A DNA stretch of 64,000 nucleotides from DASWLF01 sp963768765 (GCA_963768765.1 CAVYJK010000025.1:62001-126000); one strand, 5' to 3'. Counted from the first letter of the stretch, positions 1-9,481 are shown. Notes: generated by a model from the letters alone, not told the origin. Made by a program: numbers and translations.

Positions 1-928
1 GGTCTGCCTGCTTGGGCCAGACGGCTGGTCCGGGAGCTTTTCCAGGGCGAGTCCCCCCTGGGCAAGGAAGTGCGGGTGAAGAACGTCTCCTTCAAGGTGA
101 TCGGGGTCCTCAGCGCCAAAGGCGCCAACATGATGGGCATGGACCAGGACGACATCCTGCTGGCGCCCTGGACCACCATCAAATACCGGGTGACCGGCTC
201 CTCCGCGGCCACCGTCAACCAGAGCGCCGCCGCCGTCCGCCGGGTCCAGCACCTCGCAGACGGTCAACACCCTCAACCAGATCTACCCCAACATTCAAAA
301 CCAGCTTTATCCCTTGCCGTCGGCGACCCAGGCCGCCGACACCCCGCTGCCGGTGCGGTTTGCCAATGTGGATCAGATCCTGACCGCGGCCCGCTCCACC
401 AAGGAGATCCCCGGTGGCCATCAAGCCAGATCACCGAGTTGCTGCGGGAACGGCACCGGATTCGCCCCGGCGAGCCGGACGACTTCAACATCCGGGACAT
501 GACCGAAATGACCAAGGCCCTGTCTTCCACCAGCCACCATGATGACCAAGCTCCTGCTGGCGGTGGCCCTGATCTCCCTGGTGGTGGGCGGCGTCGGCAT
601 CATGAACATCATGCTGGTGTCGGTGACGGAGCGGACCCGGGAGATCGGCCTGCGCATGGCCGTGGGGGCCTGGGCCCGGGATATCCTCCAGCAGTTTCTG
701 GCGGAAGTCCGTGATTCTTTGCTTCTGCGGCGGGATTGCGGGTATTGTCGCCGGCCGGGGGGTTTCCTATGCTGGTAAGGATATGGCTGCGCTGGCCCAC
801 GGAATTGTCTCTGGACGCCATCTTCGCGGCCTTCGCGGTCTCCGTGACGGTGGGCATTATTTTTGGCTATCTACCCGGCGTGGAAAGCCTCGCGTCTGGA
901 CCCCATCATCGCCCTGCGTTATGAATAG
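1..928 (+). pseudogene. macB: MacB/FtsX-type ABC transporter permease, 3' part, several frameshifts
   Basis: C-terminal part of a MacB-family permease, the inner-membrane subunit of a tripartite macrolide/lipoprotein-type exporter. The 5' end lies outside the window. Conserved pieces appear in order but in changing frames: VSFKVIGVLSAKG near 85, QTVNTLNQIYPNIQNQLYP near 255-310, FNIRDMTEM near 485, the membrane segment with VVGGVGIMNIMLVSVTERT near 580-640, and the family C-terminus ASRLDPIIALRYE ending at the TAG at 926-928. Joining them needs about six frame changes (near 240, 415, 530, 705, 760 and 885). Either the gene is decayed or this stretch is badly sequenced; the perfectly preserved C-terminus favours sequence error. 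The next gene is the matching outer-membrane factor, so a macA-macB-nodT type efflux operon is likely. Family assignment is firm, functional state is not. Confidence 0.8.
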
Positions 929-959
929 CCGAAAGTATCCAGATTCTCAGAGGTCGATA

Positions 960-2522
960 ATGGTTGAGGAGATGCAGGCAACGATAATGCAGGCCCCAAT
1001 CGGCCGGAAGATGAAGCGCCTCGGTTTCTTGGGTTTTGCGGCGGTTATCTTGACGACCCTGGTGGGCTGTGCCGTGGGCCCGGATTACCGCCGGCCGGAG
1101 ACCAAGGTCCCGGACAACTGGAACGCTCAGGAGGTGGTCACCGAGGCCCAGCCCAGCAAAACCACCACCGATCCGGTGGCGCTGGCGGAGTGGTGGCAGG
1201 CCTTTAACGATCCCTCCCTTAGCGCCCTGGTGGAAATGGCCATCCGCGCCAACCTGGATTTGCGTCTGGCCGAGGCCCGCATCCGCCAGGCCCGGGCGTC
1301 ACTGGGGGTGGCGGGCGGGGCTTTCTGGCCCGAGGTGGATGCCACCGCCCTCTATCAACGGAGCCACAGTTCCATCGCATCCATTGCTCCTTCGGCAGGC
1401 GGATCCTCCGGCGGCGGAACTGGCGGCTCTTCGGGAGGCGTATCCTCCGAGGGCGTTTCAATTACGCCGTTTCGGGAATTATTTCAGGTGGGTCTGGATG
1501 CCTCCTGGGAAATAGATATTTTCGGGGGCATCCGGCGCAACATCGAGGCCGCCGGGGCCGATCTCCGGGCCGCGCTGGAGGACCGCCGCGACGTCCTGAT
1601 AACCCTGGTGGGAGACGTGGGGAGCAACTATATCAACCTGCGGGGATTTCAACAACAGATCGAAATTGCCCGTAAAAACCTTGAGGCGCAAAAGCACAAT
1701 GCCGATATCATCCAGAAGCGGCATGACGCTGGCTTTGTGGGCGGGTTGGATGTGGCCAACGCCTGGGCTCAGGTAGCCACCACCGAAGCCACGATACCAA
1801 TCTTCGAGTCCTCGGCCCGGGCGGCCATCTACAGCCTGGGGGTGCTGTTAGGACGGCCACCGGCCGCCTTGGAGAAAGACCTGATCAAGGAAGGCCCCAT
1901 TCCTCCCACCCCGCCGGAAATCCCCGTGGGGCTTCCCTCAGAGCTCATCCGTCGCCGCCCGGACATTCGCCGGGCCGAGGCCCAGCTGCACTCCGCCACC
2001 GCCCGCATCGGGGTGGCCACCGCCGACCTCTTCCCCAAGTTTTCCCTCACCGGGAGCTTTGGCATTTCCAGCAGTGACCTGACCATGCTGGGGAATCTGG
2101 CCAATAGTAAATTCTGGTCCTTTGGCCCCAGCGTCACCTGGCCGATTTTCGCCGGCGGACGCCTCTGGTGGAACGTCAAGGTTCAGGACGCCCTGGCGGA
2201 GCAGGCCCTGTTGACGTATAAAAAGACCGTGCTCACCGCCTTGAAAGATGTGGAAACCGCCCTGGTGGCCTATGCCAAGCAACAGGAAACCCGCAAATCC
2301 CTATCCGAGGCCGTGGTTAACAACCGCAAGGCCGTGGAACTGGCCATGACGCTTTACCTCGCCGGCAAGTCGGATTTCTTGAACGTCATCATTGCGCAGC
2401 GATCTCTGTTTAATACCGAAGACGCCCTGGCCCAGAGCATCCGCACCATGGATACCAACCTGATCGCCCTCTACAAGGCGCTGGGCGGAGGCTGGGAAAA
2501 GGTGCCGTATCAACAGAGGTGA
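960..2522 (+). CDS. RND/MacAB-type efflux outer-membrane lipoprotein (NodT family)
   Basis: Outer-membrane channel of a tripartite efflux pump, TolC-like, two OEP domains. Lipoprotein signal: KMKRLGFLGFAAVIL followed by lipobox LVGC, then the typical AVGPDYRRP start of mature NodT/OprM proteins. The family hallmark SELIRRRPDIRRAEAQL is present near residue 325, and repeated helices rich in Ala/Arg (DLRLAEARIRQARASLG) form the coiled-coil barrel. A Gly/Ser-rich loop lies near residue 145 (SAGGSSGGGTGGSSGG). About 520 aa, usual length. Start chosen at ATG 960 with AGAGG six bases upstream; ATG 1011 (MKRLGF) would give a tighter signal peptide and is a real alternative. It follows the broken macB-like permease by about 30 bases, so it probably served that pump. 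Confidence 0.93.
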   Translation: MVEEMQATIMQAPIGRKMKRLGFLGFAAVILTTLVGCAVGPDYRRPETKVPDNWNAQEVVTEAQPSKTTTDPVALAEWWQAFNDPSLSALVEMAIRANLDLRLAEARIRQARASLGVAGGAFWPEVDATALYQRSHSSIASIAPSAGGSSGGGTGGSSGGVSSEGVSITPFRELFQVGLDASWEIDIFGGIRRNIEAAGADLRAALEDRRDVLITLVGDVGSNYINLRGFQQQIEIARKNLEAQKHNADIIQKRHDAGFVGGLDVANAWAQVATTEATIPIFESSARAAIYSLGVLLGRPPAALEKDLIKEGPIPPTPPEIPVGLPSELIRRRPDIRRAEAQLHSATARIGVATADLFPKFSLTGSFGISSSDLTMLGNLANSKFWSFGPSVTWPIFAGGRLWWNVKVQDALAEQALLTYKKTVLTALKDVETALVAYAKQQETRKSLSEAVVNNRKAVELAMTLYLAGKSDFLNVIIAQRSLFNTEDALAQSIRTMDTNLIALYKALGGGWEKVPYQQR

Positions 2523-2562
2523 GCAAGGCTGAGAAAATAATTCGCCGGCAAAAAAGAATGAC

Positions 2563-3756
2563 TTACCCGGAGGGTTCCCGGGGCACCAGCCGGTAGACCT
2601 CAATCAGCGGCAGCCCCTGTTCTTCCGCCAGCTTCCGGCAGGCCTCGTATTCCGGCATTACCCGGCGGCGGCCGCCGTATTCCATGACCTTCACCATAAG
2701 CGGTCCGTAGGGCGTCTCCACGGTCTCCTGCCAGCGCCGGGCCGCCACCCGTTCCACCTCCGAGAGGCGCACCCCCAGGGTGGTGGAGTCCAGAAACAAC
2801 CTCTCCAGCATAGCCTCCCGGGCCGCGGGCGGCGCCACCACCGTGAGGCGCACCCCGGGCCGGTTCTTTTTCATCTGGATGGGGCTCAAAGCCACGTCCA
2901 GGGCCCCGGCGGCGAAAAGACCCGCCATCAGGGGCTCATAGAGCTCCGGGTTCATGTCGTCGATGTGGGTCTCCAGCACCAGGAGCCGCTCCCTAAGGCC
3001 CGGGGCCGCCACCAGCGGCTGGCCCAGGTAGAGGCGCAGCAAATTGGGGTGCCCCGGCAGGTCCCGGGTCCCGGCGCCGTAGCCCACCCGGGTGAGCCGC
3101 AAAGGCGGGCAGGGCTCGGGGACGGCTTCCAGGCCCTTGAGGATGACCGCGCCGGTGGGGGTCACCAGCTCGCCGGGCAGATCGGTGCCGTAGACGGGCA
3201 GGCCGCGCAAAAGCTCCAGGGTGGCGGGGGCCGGGTTGGGGAGCCGGCCGTGGGCCGAGCCGATCATCCCCCAGCCCATGGGCAGGGAGCTGCAAAAGAC
3301 CCGGGTGACGCCCAGGCGCTCCACCCCGTAGGCCACCCCCACGATATCCAGGATGGTGTCCAGGGCCCCCAGCTCGTGGAAGTGGACCTCGTCCAGCGGC
3401 TGCTCATGAATCTTTGCCTCCACTTCCCCCAGGAGCCGGAACATCTTCAGACTCCGCGCCTTCACCCCTGCCGCCAATGGCGCTTCTTGGATGAGGGCGC
3501 AGATCTCCCGGTAACTGCGGGTGGGCTGCGATTTTTTGAACTTGAACTGCACCTCCAGGCGCACCCCGGCCAGGTGGTCTTTCACCACCCGGCGGGTCGC
3601 CAGCCTCAGGTCCGCCAGCCCCAGCAGATTCAGCATCTCCTGGAGCTCCGCCAGGGGGAGGCCCAGGTCGATGAGGGCCCCCAGGGTCATGTCGCCGCTC
3701 AGGCCCGCGAAGCAGTCGAAATAGGCCCAGGTCTCAGATTGCGTTGCCGTCGACAA
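2563..3756 (-). CDS. larC: LarC, nickel-pincer cofactor nickel-insertion protein
   Basis: LarC inserts nickel into pyridinium-3,5-bisthiocarboxylate mononucleotide, the last step in making the nickel-pincer cofactor first known from lactate racemase. Family signature at the N-terminus: YFDCFAGLSGDMTLGALIDL, with a CTP/metal-binding core HFHELGALDTILDIVG near residue 120, an LVTPTGA motif near 200, and ETHIDDMNPELYEP near 270. 397 aa, usual full length, so the two parts that are split by ribosomal frameshifting in Lactobacillus are here one reading frame. TTG start preceded by AGGAGG. It overlaps the upstream CNNM gene by 23 bases. LarA, LarB and LarE are not in the window, so the enzyme that receives the cofactor is unknown; LarC-type cofactor genes are wider spread than LarA itself. 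Confidence 0.93.
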   Translation of the reverse strand: MSTATQSETWAYFDCFAGLSGDMTLGALIDLGLPLAELQEMLNLLGLADLRLATRRVVKDHLAGVRLEVQFKFKKSQPTRSYREICALIQEAPLAAGVKARSLKMFRLLGEVEAKIHEQPLDEVHFHELGALDTILDIVGVAYGVERLGVTRVFCSSLPMGWGMIGSAHGRLPNPAPATLELLRGLPVYGTDLPGELVTPTGAVILKGLEAVPEPCPPLRLTRVGYGAGTRDLPGHPNLLRLYLGQPLVAAPGLRERLLVLETHIDDMNPELYEPLMAGLFAAGALDVALSPIQMKKNRPGVRLTVVAPPAAREAMLERLFLDSTTLGVRLSEVERVAARRWQETVETPYGPLMVKVMEYGGRRRVMPEYEACRKLAEEQGLPLIEVYRLVPREPSG

Positions 3757-4978
3757 AGAGCTCCACCTCCTTTACGGCCCGGGCCTCGGCCTGGCGCACC
3801 GTAAACTTGAGATTCCGGTAGCGCAGCTGCTCTCCCGCCCGGGGCAGGTCCCCCAGCTGGAAGATGAGAAAGCCGGCCAGGGTCTCGTAATCCCCGGACG
3901 GCAGGTCCAGATGCAGCGCCTCGTTCAGGGCCTTGATCTCCGTGCGGGCGCTGATCAGGTAATGGCCCTCGGCCAGTTTCTTGAAGGGGGCCACCTCCTG
4001 GTCGAACTCATCGGTGATTTCCCCCACGATCTCCTCCAGCAGGTCCTCGATGCTGACGATGCCCACGGCGCCGCCGTATTCGTCCACCACCACCGCCAGG
4101 TGGATGCCCTGGCGCTGCATCTCGGAGAGCAGGCGGTCAATCTTCTTCAACTCCGGGACGTAGGTGACGGGGCGGATCAAGGGTTTAACGGGCCGCTCCG
4201 AGACCTCTTCGCCCAGCAGATCGAAATCGTAGAGCACCCCCATGAGGTTGTCGATGCGGCGGTGATAGACCGGCAGCCGGGAGAAGTGGGTGCTGCGGAA
4301 TTCCTCCAGGGCCTGGGCCATGGTCATGGTGTCGGGAATGGCGTTCACCCGGACCAGGGGCACCATGACCTCTTTGACGGTGCGCAGGCTGAATTGCAGG
4401 ATGCGGTGGATGAAGATGCGCTCCTTGCCCTTGAGGTCCACTTCGGGGCCGCTCTTGGTCACCACCAGGCGCAGGTCTTCCCGGGTGATGAAGGGCAGGT
4501 GCCCCGTCTTGGGGGCCCCGGTGAGGAAGAGGACCACGCGGCTCAGGGAGGCGAACACGATGGTGATGGGATAGATGATCCAGGAAGCGGTCCACAGGGC
4601 CGGCGCCAGGCGCTCGGCCAGCAGATTGGCCTGTTGCCGGCCGATTGATTTGGGGATGATCTCCCCCAGGATGAGGATCACGGGCGGCAGCAGGATCATG
4701 GCCGGCACCGTGCCGGCCTCGCCCAGCATTTTCAGCAAGAAGGCGGTGACCATGATGGTGTTGGCGGCCGCCGACATGTAGGCCCCCAGCAACGTGGTGG
4801 CCAACAGGTATTCCGGCTTGGACAGCAGCCTGAGCGCCAGCCCGGCCCCCCGGTGCCCCTCTTCGGCCCGGTGGTGCAACCTTCGGCGGTTGGCCGACAC
4901 CATGGCGATCTCCGAGGCCGCGAAGAACCCTTCCAGGAGCAGCAGCGGGATAAAAAATATCAGGAACCCGTAGGTCAT
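3734..4978 (-). CDS. CNNM/CorC-family transporter with CBS pair
   Basis: Hemolysin-C/CorC-like membrane protein, a family linked to Mg2+/Co2+ export. Layout: DUF21/CNNM membrane domain over the first about 185 residues (LLLEGFFAASEIAMVSANRR at the start, GEIIPKSIGRQQA near 110), tandem CBS domains at about 215-335 (RLPVYHRRIDNLMGV; VVDEYGGAVGIVSIEDLLEE), and a C-terminal CorC_HlyC domain from about 345. 414 aa. The ATG overlaps the TGA of the upstream paralogue (ATGA), and its own end overlaps the larC start. Two CNNM paralogues in tandem suggest a heteromeric or duplicated transporter. The link with a nickel-dependent cofactor gene is an inference about metal handling, not shown by sequence. 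Confidence 0.9.
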   Translation of the reverse strand: MTYGFLIFFIPLLLLEGFFAASEIAMVSANRRRLHHRAEEGHRGAGLALRLLSKPEYLLATTLLGAYMSAAANTIMVTAFLLKMLGEAGTVPAMILLPPVILILGEIIPKSIGRQQANLLAERLAPALWTASWIIYPITIVFASLSRVVLFLTGAPKTGHLPFITREDLRLVVTKSGPEVDLKGKERIFIHRILQFSLRTVKEVMVPLVRVNAIPDTMTMAQALEEFRSTHFSRLPVYHRRIDNLMGVLYDFDLLGEEVSERPVKPLIRPVTYVPELKKIDRLLSEMQRQGIHLAVVVDEYGGAVGIVSIEDLLEEIVGEITDEFDQEVAPFKKLAEGHYLISARTEIKALNEALHLDLPSGDYETLAGFLIFQLGDLPRAGEQLRYRNLKFTVRQAEARAVKEVELFVDGNAI

Positions 4979-6243
4979 GGCCGGTACCGCACTTCGATTT
5001 CCAGGATGCGGGTGCCTTTCATGCGCACAACCCGGAAGGTGAAATTGTCGTAGGCGATGGTCCGCCCTTCCTTGGGCAAGGTGCCGAAGAGGTTCAGGAC
5101 AAAGCCGCCCACGGTGTCGAATTCCTTGGCCGGCAAGCTCACCCCCAGGGTTTCCTTGAAGTCGGTCATGGACATGGCGGCATTGACCCGCCAGAGGCCC
5201 GGGGCCGCCTCCAGCAACAGCTCCTCTTCCACCTTGAATTCCTGGGGAATCTCGCCGCAGAGTTCCTCCAGCAGGTCCTCCACGGAAACCAGCCCCACCA
5301 GGGCGCCGTATTCGTCCACCACCAGGGCGAGGCGCAGGTGCCGGGACTGCAGCTCGGTGAGCAGATCGAAGGCCTTCTTGTTTTCCGGCACGTAAAAGGC
5401 CGGCCGCAGGACATTGCGGAGCACGCCTTCGTCGCAGGGCTCCAGGTGACAGATGTCCAGGATGTCCTTGGCGTGCAGGATGCCCAGGATGTTGTCGGGA
5501 TTTTCTTCGTAAACCGGGACCCGGGCAAAACGGGAGCTCTTGATGGCTTCGATCATCTCATTGAGGGGCATATCGATGGGCAGGGTGAACATGTCGGGCT
5601 GGGGCACCATAATCTGTCCCACCCTGAGTTCCCCGAAGCTCAGGAGATTTTGAATGAAGTCCCGCTCCATCTCGGCGATGACGCCCCGGCGGTGGCTGTC
5701 TTCCACCATGCGGACGAAGTCTTCCTGCTGCACCTTGGGCACGGGCAATTCCGGGCGAAATCCCAGGGCGGCCAAGAGCCCCCGGCTGATCTGGGTGAAG
5801 ACCACCCTAAACGGCGTCAGCACCAGGATGACCGGCGGGACCAGGGGTGCCACCCAGCCGGCCAGGCGGCCCGGGTAGGCCAGGGCCAGGGATTTGGGGA
5901 TGATCTCGGCCAGGAACTGATAGGTGGGGGCCAGGACCAAGAGCACCAGCCACTCCCCCCGGGGCCCCCAGAGAGCCAGGGCCATGGCGGTGGCCAGCAC
6001 CGAGAACAGGATGCTGACGGTCTCCACCGCGATGAGCACCGTGACCAGCAGGCGGCGGGGCCGGGCCAGGAGCCCTTCCACCAGCTCCCCCCGGGTCCGG
6101 TGCCGCTCCTTCAGGCGCAGGCGTTCCAGGGGGCTCAGGGCAAAGAGCGAGGTCTCAGCGGTGGCAAAAAAGGCGCAGACGATTACCAGCAGGCCCAGGG
6201 CGAGCCAGCGCAAGTTGTAAGGGTTCGATAACCAGGATTCCAA
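4975..6243 (-). CDS. CNNM/CorC-family transporter with CBS pair (paralogue)
   Basis: First gene of the minus-strand CNNM-CNNM-larC operon. Same layout as its downstream paralogue: membrane DUF21 domain with CAFFATAETSLFALSPLERL at the start and AEIIPKSLALAYPGR near 115, CBS pair at about 220-340 (RVPVYEENPDNILGI; LVVDEYGALVGLVSVEDLL), and a C-terminal CorC_HlyC domain (ETLGVSLPAKEFDTVGG). 422 aa, intact. The two proteins share order and motifs but differ through most of their length, so the duplication is old. It ends in an ATGA overlap with the next gene. The substrate is not determined by sequence; divalent cations are the family expectation. Confidence 0.9.
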   Translation of the reverse strand: MESWLSNPYNLRWLALGLLVIVCAFFATAETSLFALSPLERLRLKERHRTRGELVEGLLARPRRLLVTVLIAVETVSILFSVLATAMALALWGPRGEWLVLLVLAPTYQFLAEIIPKSLALAYPGRLAGWVAPLVPPVILVLTPFRVVFTQISRGLLAALGFRPELPVPKVQQEDFVRMVEDSHRRGVIAEMERDFIQNLLSFGELRVGQIMVPQPDMFTLPIDMPLNEMIEAIKSSRFARVPVYEENPDNILGILHAKDILDICHLEPCDEGVLRNVLRPAFYVPENKKAFDLLTELQSRHLRLALVVDEYGALVGLVSVEDLLEELCGEIPQEFKVEEELLLEAAPGLWRVNAAMSMTDFKETLGVSLPAKEFDTVGGFVLNLFGTLPKEGRTIAYDNFTFRVVRMKGTRILEIEVRYRP

Positions 6244-6248
6244 GGGGG

Positions 6249-6335
6249 TGGTTTTGGGTTTTTAGTTTTTAGTTTTTAGTTTTTAGTTTTTGGTTTTGGG
6301 TTTTTGGTTTTGGGTTTTTAGTCTTCGGTTTTTGG
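6249..6335. repeat. T-rich heptamer tandem array (TTTTTAG / TTTTTGG)
   Basis: Degenerate tandem array of 7-base units, mainly AGTTTTT and GGTTTT(T/G), between the CNNM operon promoter side and lon. The same heptamer family occurs near 13.3, 13.6, 16.6, 53.9, 54.2, 55.6, 56.0, 57.7 and 58.0-58.5 kb. No protein or clear terminator is involved. Confidence 0.85.
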
Positions 6336-6670
6336 CAAATCAATCATGAAAATCTATTTCCCCAGGGGCGTGCCGGCGGGTCGCCCGTCCTACCTGTCAA
6401 AACCTGGAGGCGGACAGGAACGGGAGCCCTGCCAAAATAAAATTTTGTGACGGTGAGGCGGGCCTCCGTGCCCGCCATCCTTAAATCTTCCTGCCTCGTG
6501 GGGGGTGCGTTAATAAATATTCAGTATCATATCAAGCAGGTGATGACCTCGGTCTTAAACAGCAGATATCGGGTGCTCAGCATGGGCTCGGGTAGTCAGT
6601 AGGTTGAGGGGAGGGTCAGGGGAAAGCCATTCCCCCGCCCTCCCTCAAAGTCCTTTCGCCACATCCCCCA
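6336..6670. repeat. Gene-free stretch downstream of lon with a GGCGGGCCTCCGTGCCCGCC repeat
   Basis: No coding signal. At 6457-6476 lies GGCGGGCCTCCGTGCCCGCC, an interspersed hairpin repeat that recurs near 27520 and 36955. A related GGCGTGCCGGCGGGTCGCCCG stretch is near 6367. The remainder lies between the end of lon (minus) and the start of the CNNM operon (minus), so a promoter for the CNNM operon should be at the right-hand side, but I see no convincing -35/-10 pair. Confidence 0.6.
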
Positions 6671-9094
6671 TCAAACCACCGGCGGCGCCGGCCGCCGGGG
6701 GCCCAGCCGCCCCTTGGGGGTTTGCACCTTTTTGGCCCCGGCAAAGGGCGCCCGGATGAGGGCCTCGGAGAGCACTTCGTCCATGTTGGTCACGGCCACG
6801 AACTTGAGGCGGCGCTTGACGTTCTTGGGGATCTCCACCAGGTCCTTCTTGTTGGCCTCCGGGATGATGACCTTCTTGATGCGGGCCCTGAGGGCCGCGA
6901 TGGCCTTTTCCTTCAGGCCGCCGATGGGCAGGACCTTGCCCCGCAAGGTGATCTCGCCGGTCATGGCCACGTCCCGGCGCACCGGGATGCGGGTCAGGGC
7001 GGAGACCAGCGCGGTAGCCATGGTCACCCCGGCGGAAGGGCCGTCCTTGGGGGTGGCCCCGGCCGGCACGTGGATGTGGATGTCCAATTTTTCATAGAAA
7101 TCCGGCGCCAGATTGAGGTCTCCGGCCCGGGAGCGGGCGTAGCTCACAGCCGCCTGCCCCGATTCCTTCATCACCTCCCCCAGCTGGCCCGTGAGGGTGA
7201 GGTGGCCCTTGCCCTGCATCAGGGTGGCCTCCACCGCCAGGGTCTCGCCCCCTACCTGGGTCCAGGCCAACCCCGTGGCCACGCCCACCTCGTCTTTTTC
7301 CACCTCGGCTTCGGGCAGATACCGGGGCGGCCCCAGGTACAGGTGGAGGTTGGCCCGGGTGACGGCAAAGGGGCCTTTATCCCCTTCGGCGATGCGGCGG
7401 GCCACCTTGCGGCACAGGGAGCCGATCTCCCGCTCCAGGTTCCTGAGCCCCGCCTCCAGGGTGTAGTTGAGGATGACCCTTTTGAGCACTTCCGGGGAAA
7501 TCTTGAAGTCCTCGGGGTGCAGGCCGTTTTCCGTGAGCTGCCGGGGCAGGAGGTGGCGGCGGGCGATCTCCAGTTTCTCTTCCTCGGTGTAGCCGGACAG
7601 GCGGATGATCTCCATGCGGTCCTTCAGGGCCGAGGGGATGGGGTCAATGAGGTTGGCGGTGGTGATGAACATCACCTTGGACAGATCAAAGGCCACGTTC
7701 AGGTAGTGGTCGCTGAAGGAGTGGTTCTGCTCCGGGTCCAGCACCTCTAAGAGCGCCGCGGACGGGTCCCCCCGGAAATCCATGCCGATCTTGTCCACTT
7801 CGTCCAGGATGAAGACCGGGTTGTTGGAGCCTGCGGTTTTGATCCCCTGAATGATGCGGCCGGGGAGCGCCCCGATATAAGTGCGGCGGTGCCCCCGGAT
7901 CTCGGCTTCATCCCGCATGCCCCCCAGGGAGATGCGGGTGAACTTGCGCCCCAGGGCCCGGGCGATGGACTGGCCCAGAGAGGTCTTCCCCACCCCGGGA
8001 GGGCCCACGAAGCACAGGATGGGACCTTTCATCTTCTTATTGAGCTTGCGCACGCTCAGGTATTCCAGGATGCGGTCCTTGACCTTCTCCAGGTCGTAGT
8101 GGTCCTCGTCCAGGATGGTCTTGGCCTCCTTCACGTCCAGCTTGTCCCGGGTGCTCCTGCTCCAGGGCAGCTCCACCAGCCAGTCCAGATAGGTGCGCAC
8201 GATGGAGGCCTCGGCGGCGTCGGGGTGCATCTGCTCCAGCCTGGAGAGCTGCTTCAAGGCCTCTTCTTCGGCCTGTTTGGGCATGCGGGCCCGGGAGATC
8301 TTGAGGCGGTACTCCTCCATCTCCTTGCTCTGCTCGTCGATGTCCCCCAGCTCCTTCTTGATGGCCCGGAGCTGCTCCCTAAGGAAATACTCCCGCTGGG
8401 TGCGGTCCATCTCCTCCCGGGCCTGGGACTGGATCTTGGCCTGGATGGCGGAGACTTCCAGTTCCTTGCGCAGGAAGTCATTTACTTTAATCAGGCTGCG
8501 GATGGGGTCCAACTCCTCCAGCACCATCTGGGCTTCGTCGATCTTGAGGCGCAAATTGGCCGCCACCAGGTCGGCCAGGTGCCCCGGGTCCTCGATGGAC
8601 TCCAGGATGGCCAGCAGGTCCGGAGAGGCAATCCCTTTCAAGGTCAGAATCTTTTCGGACATCTCCCGGGCGTTGCGCATCAGGGCCTCGGCTTCCGGCG
8701 AGATCTCCTCGATGGTGGTCTCAGGCAGGACTTCCAGGCCCACCTGGAAGTAGGGGCGCTCCTGGGCAAATTTGGCGATGGCGGCCTTGGCCTTGCCCTG
8801 CACCAGGATCTTCAGGCGGCCGTCCGGCAGTTTCAGCATCCTCAGGATGAGGCTCACCGTGCCCACGTGATAGATGTCTTCGGGGTCGGGGTTCTCGATG
8901 GTATGATCCTTCTGGGTAGCCAGGAACAGGAGGCGGTCCTGGGCCAGGGCCGCTTCGATGGCCAGCACGGAGGACTCCCGCCCCACGAACAACGGCAGCA
9001 CCATATTGGGGAACACCACCACATCCCGCACTGCCAACAGGGGCAGCACCGGAGGGATGACAATTTGTTGTTCTTCTTCTTCGTTAATAGCCAT
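6671..9094 (-). CDS. lon: Lon ATP-dependent protease
   Basis: Hexameric cytoplasmic AAA+ serine protease for misfolded and regulatory proteins. Order: LON substrate-binding domain (residues about 14-205, starting PPVLPLLAVRDVVVFPNMV), helical linker, AAA+ module with Walker A GPPGVGKTS near 360 and Walker B FILDEVDKIG near 420, and the S16 protease domain with the catalytic Ser in DGPSAGVTM (about 680) and Lys in GGLKEKAIAA (about 725). 807 aa, full length and free of frameshifts. ATG is preceded by AGGGG six bases upstream. The C-terminal tail (KGRLGPRRPAPPVV) is an unconserved Pro/Arg-rich extension. It appears to be monocistronic. No heat-shock promoter is recognisable with confidence. Confidence 0.97.
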   Translation of the reverse strand: MAINEEEEQQIVIPPVLPLLAVRDVVVFPNMVLPLFVGRESSVLAIEAALAQDRLLFLATQKDHTIENPDPEDIYHVGTVSLILRMLKLPDGRLKILVQGKAKAAIAKFAQERPYFQVGLEVLPETTIEEISPEAEALMRNAREMSEKILTLKGIASPDLLAILESIEDPGHLADLVAANLRLKIDEAQMVLEELDPIRSLIKVNDFLRKELEVSAIQAKIQSQAREEMDRTQREYFLREQLRAIKKELGDIDEQSKEMEEYRLKISRARMPKQAEEEALKQLSRLEQMHPDAAEASIVRTYLDWLVELPWSRSTRDKLDVKEAKTILDEDHYDLEKVKDRILEYLSVRKLNKKMKGPILCFVGPPGVGKTSLGQSIARALGRKFTRISLGGMRDEAEIRGHRRTYIGALPGRIIQGIKTAGSNNPVFILDEVDKIGMDFRGDPSAALLEVLDPEQNHSFSDHYLNVAFDLSKVMFITTANLIDPIPSALKDRMEIIRLSGYTEEEKLEIARRHLLPRQLTENGLHPEDFKISPEVLKRVILNYTLEAGLRNLEREIGSLCRKVARRIAEGDKGPFAVTRANLHLYLGPPRYLPEAEVEKDEVGVATGLAWTQVGGETLAVEATLMQGKGHLTLTGQLGEVMKESGQAAVSYARSRAGDLNLAPDFYEKLDIHIHVPAGATPKDGPSAGVTMATALVSALTRIPVRRDVAMTGEITLRGKVLPIGGLKEKAIAALRARIKKVIIPEANKKDLVEIPKNVKRRLKFVAVTNMDEVLSEALIRAPFAGAKKVQTPKGRLGPRRPAPPVV

Positions 9095-9481
9095 TTTATC
9101 CCCTGAGAGAAATGATTGGATCGGTCTTGGAACTAGGATTGGCTGGCGGCTTGGGGCGCCTGGGATGTAGGGGTGAAGGAGTATTCAATATGAGCTTCCC
9201 AATAGCAGAAATTCCCGATATGGTCAACCAATCTTGCTTGGCAATTAATCCTCAACTTAAGATAATATCATTTATTCCTTCTGGCAACCATCCTCAGAGG
9301 CAACCGCGGGTAATTTAACCGAGATTTCCCGCTTCCAGCCATAACCGCCAGGTTGGCGAAAAACCGAATATTTTTGTCCGGGAGGCCGCCGGCGGGCGCT
9401 CGCTGGTGGCAGGGAACATATTCACCCCCACCCTGACCCTCCCCTCTCAAGGGACAGGGAAAAAGCCAGATCCATGGGTTA
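9095..9481. other. Intergenic stretch upstream of lon
   Basis: About 390 bases without a convincing gene. It should contain the lon promoter, but no clear sigma-70 or sigma-32 boxes are visible. One 42-codon frame (ATG 9190 to 9318, plus strand) has AAGGAG upstream but no recognisable product. The right end (near 9424-9465) holds half of a C-rich interspersed repeat (ACCCTGACCCTCCCCTCTCAAGGG). Confidence 0.5.

Noticed and set aside
6249..6335. Telomere-like function for TTTTTAG/TTTTCGG heptamers
   Set aside because: Arrays are short, internal, variable and scattered next to ordinary genes; nothing suggests a linear replicon end.
9190..9318. 42-codon plus-strand frame with AAGGAG before its ATG, upstream of lon
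   Set aside because: No recognisable product, ordinary composition and antisense to the lon leader; kept only as a remark on the intergenic region.
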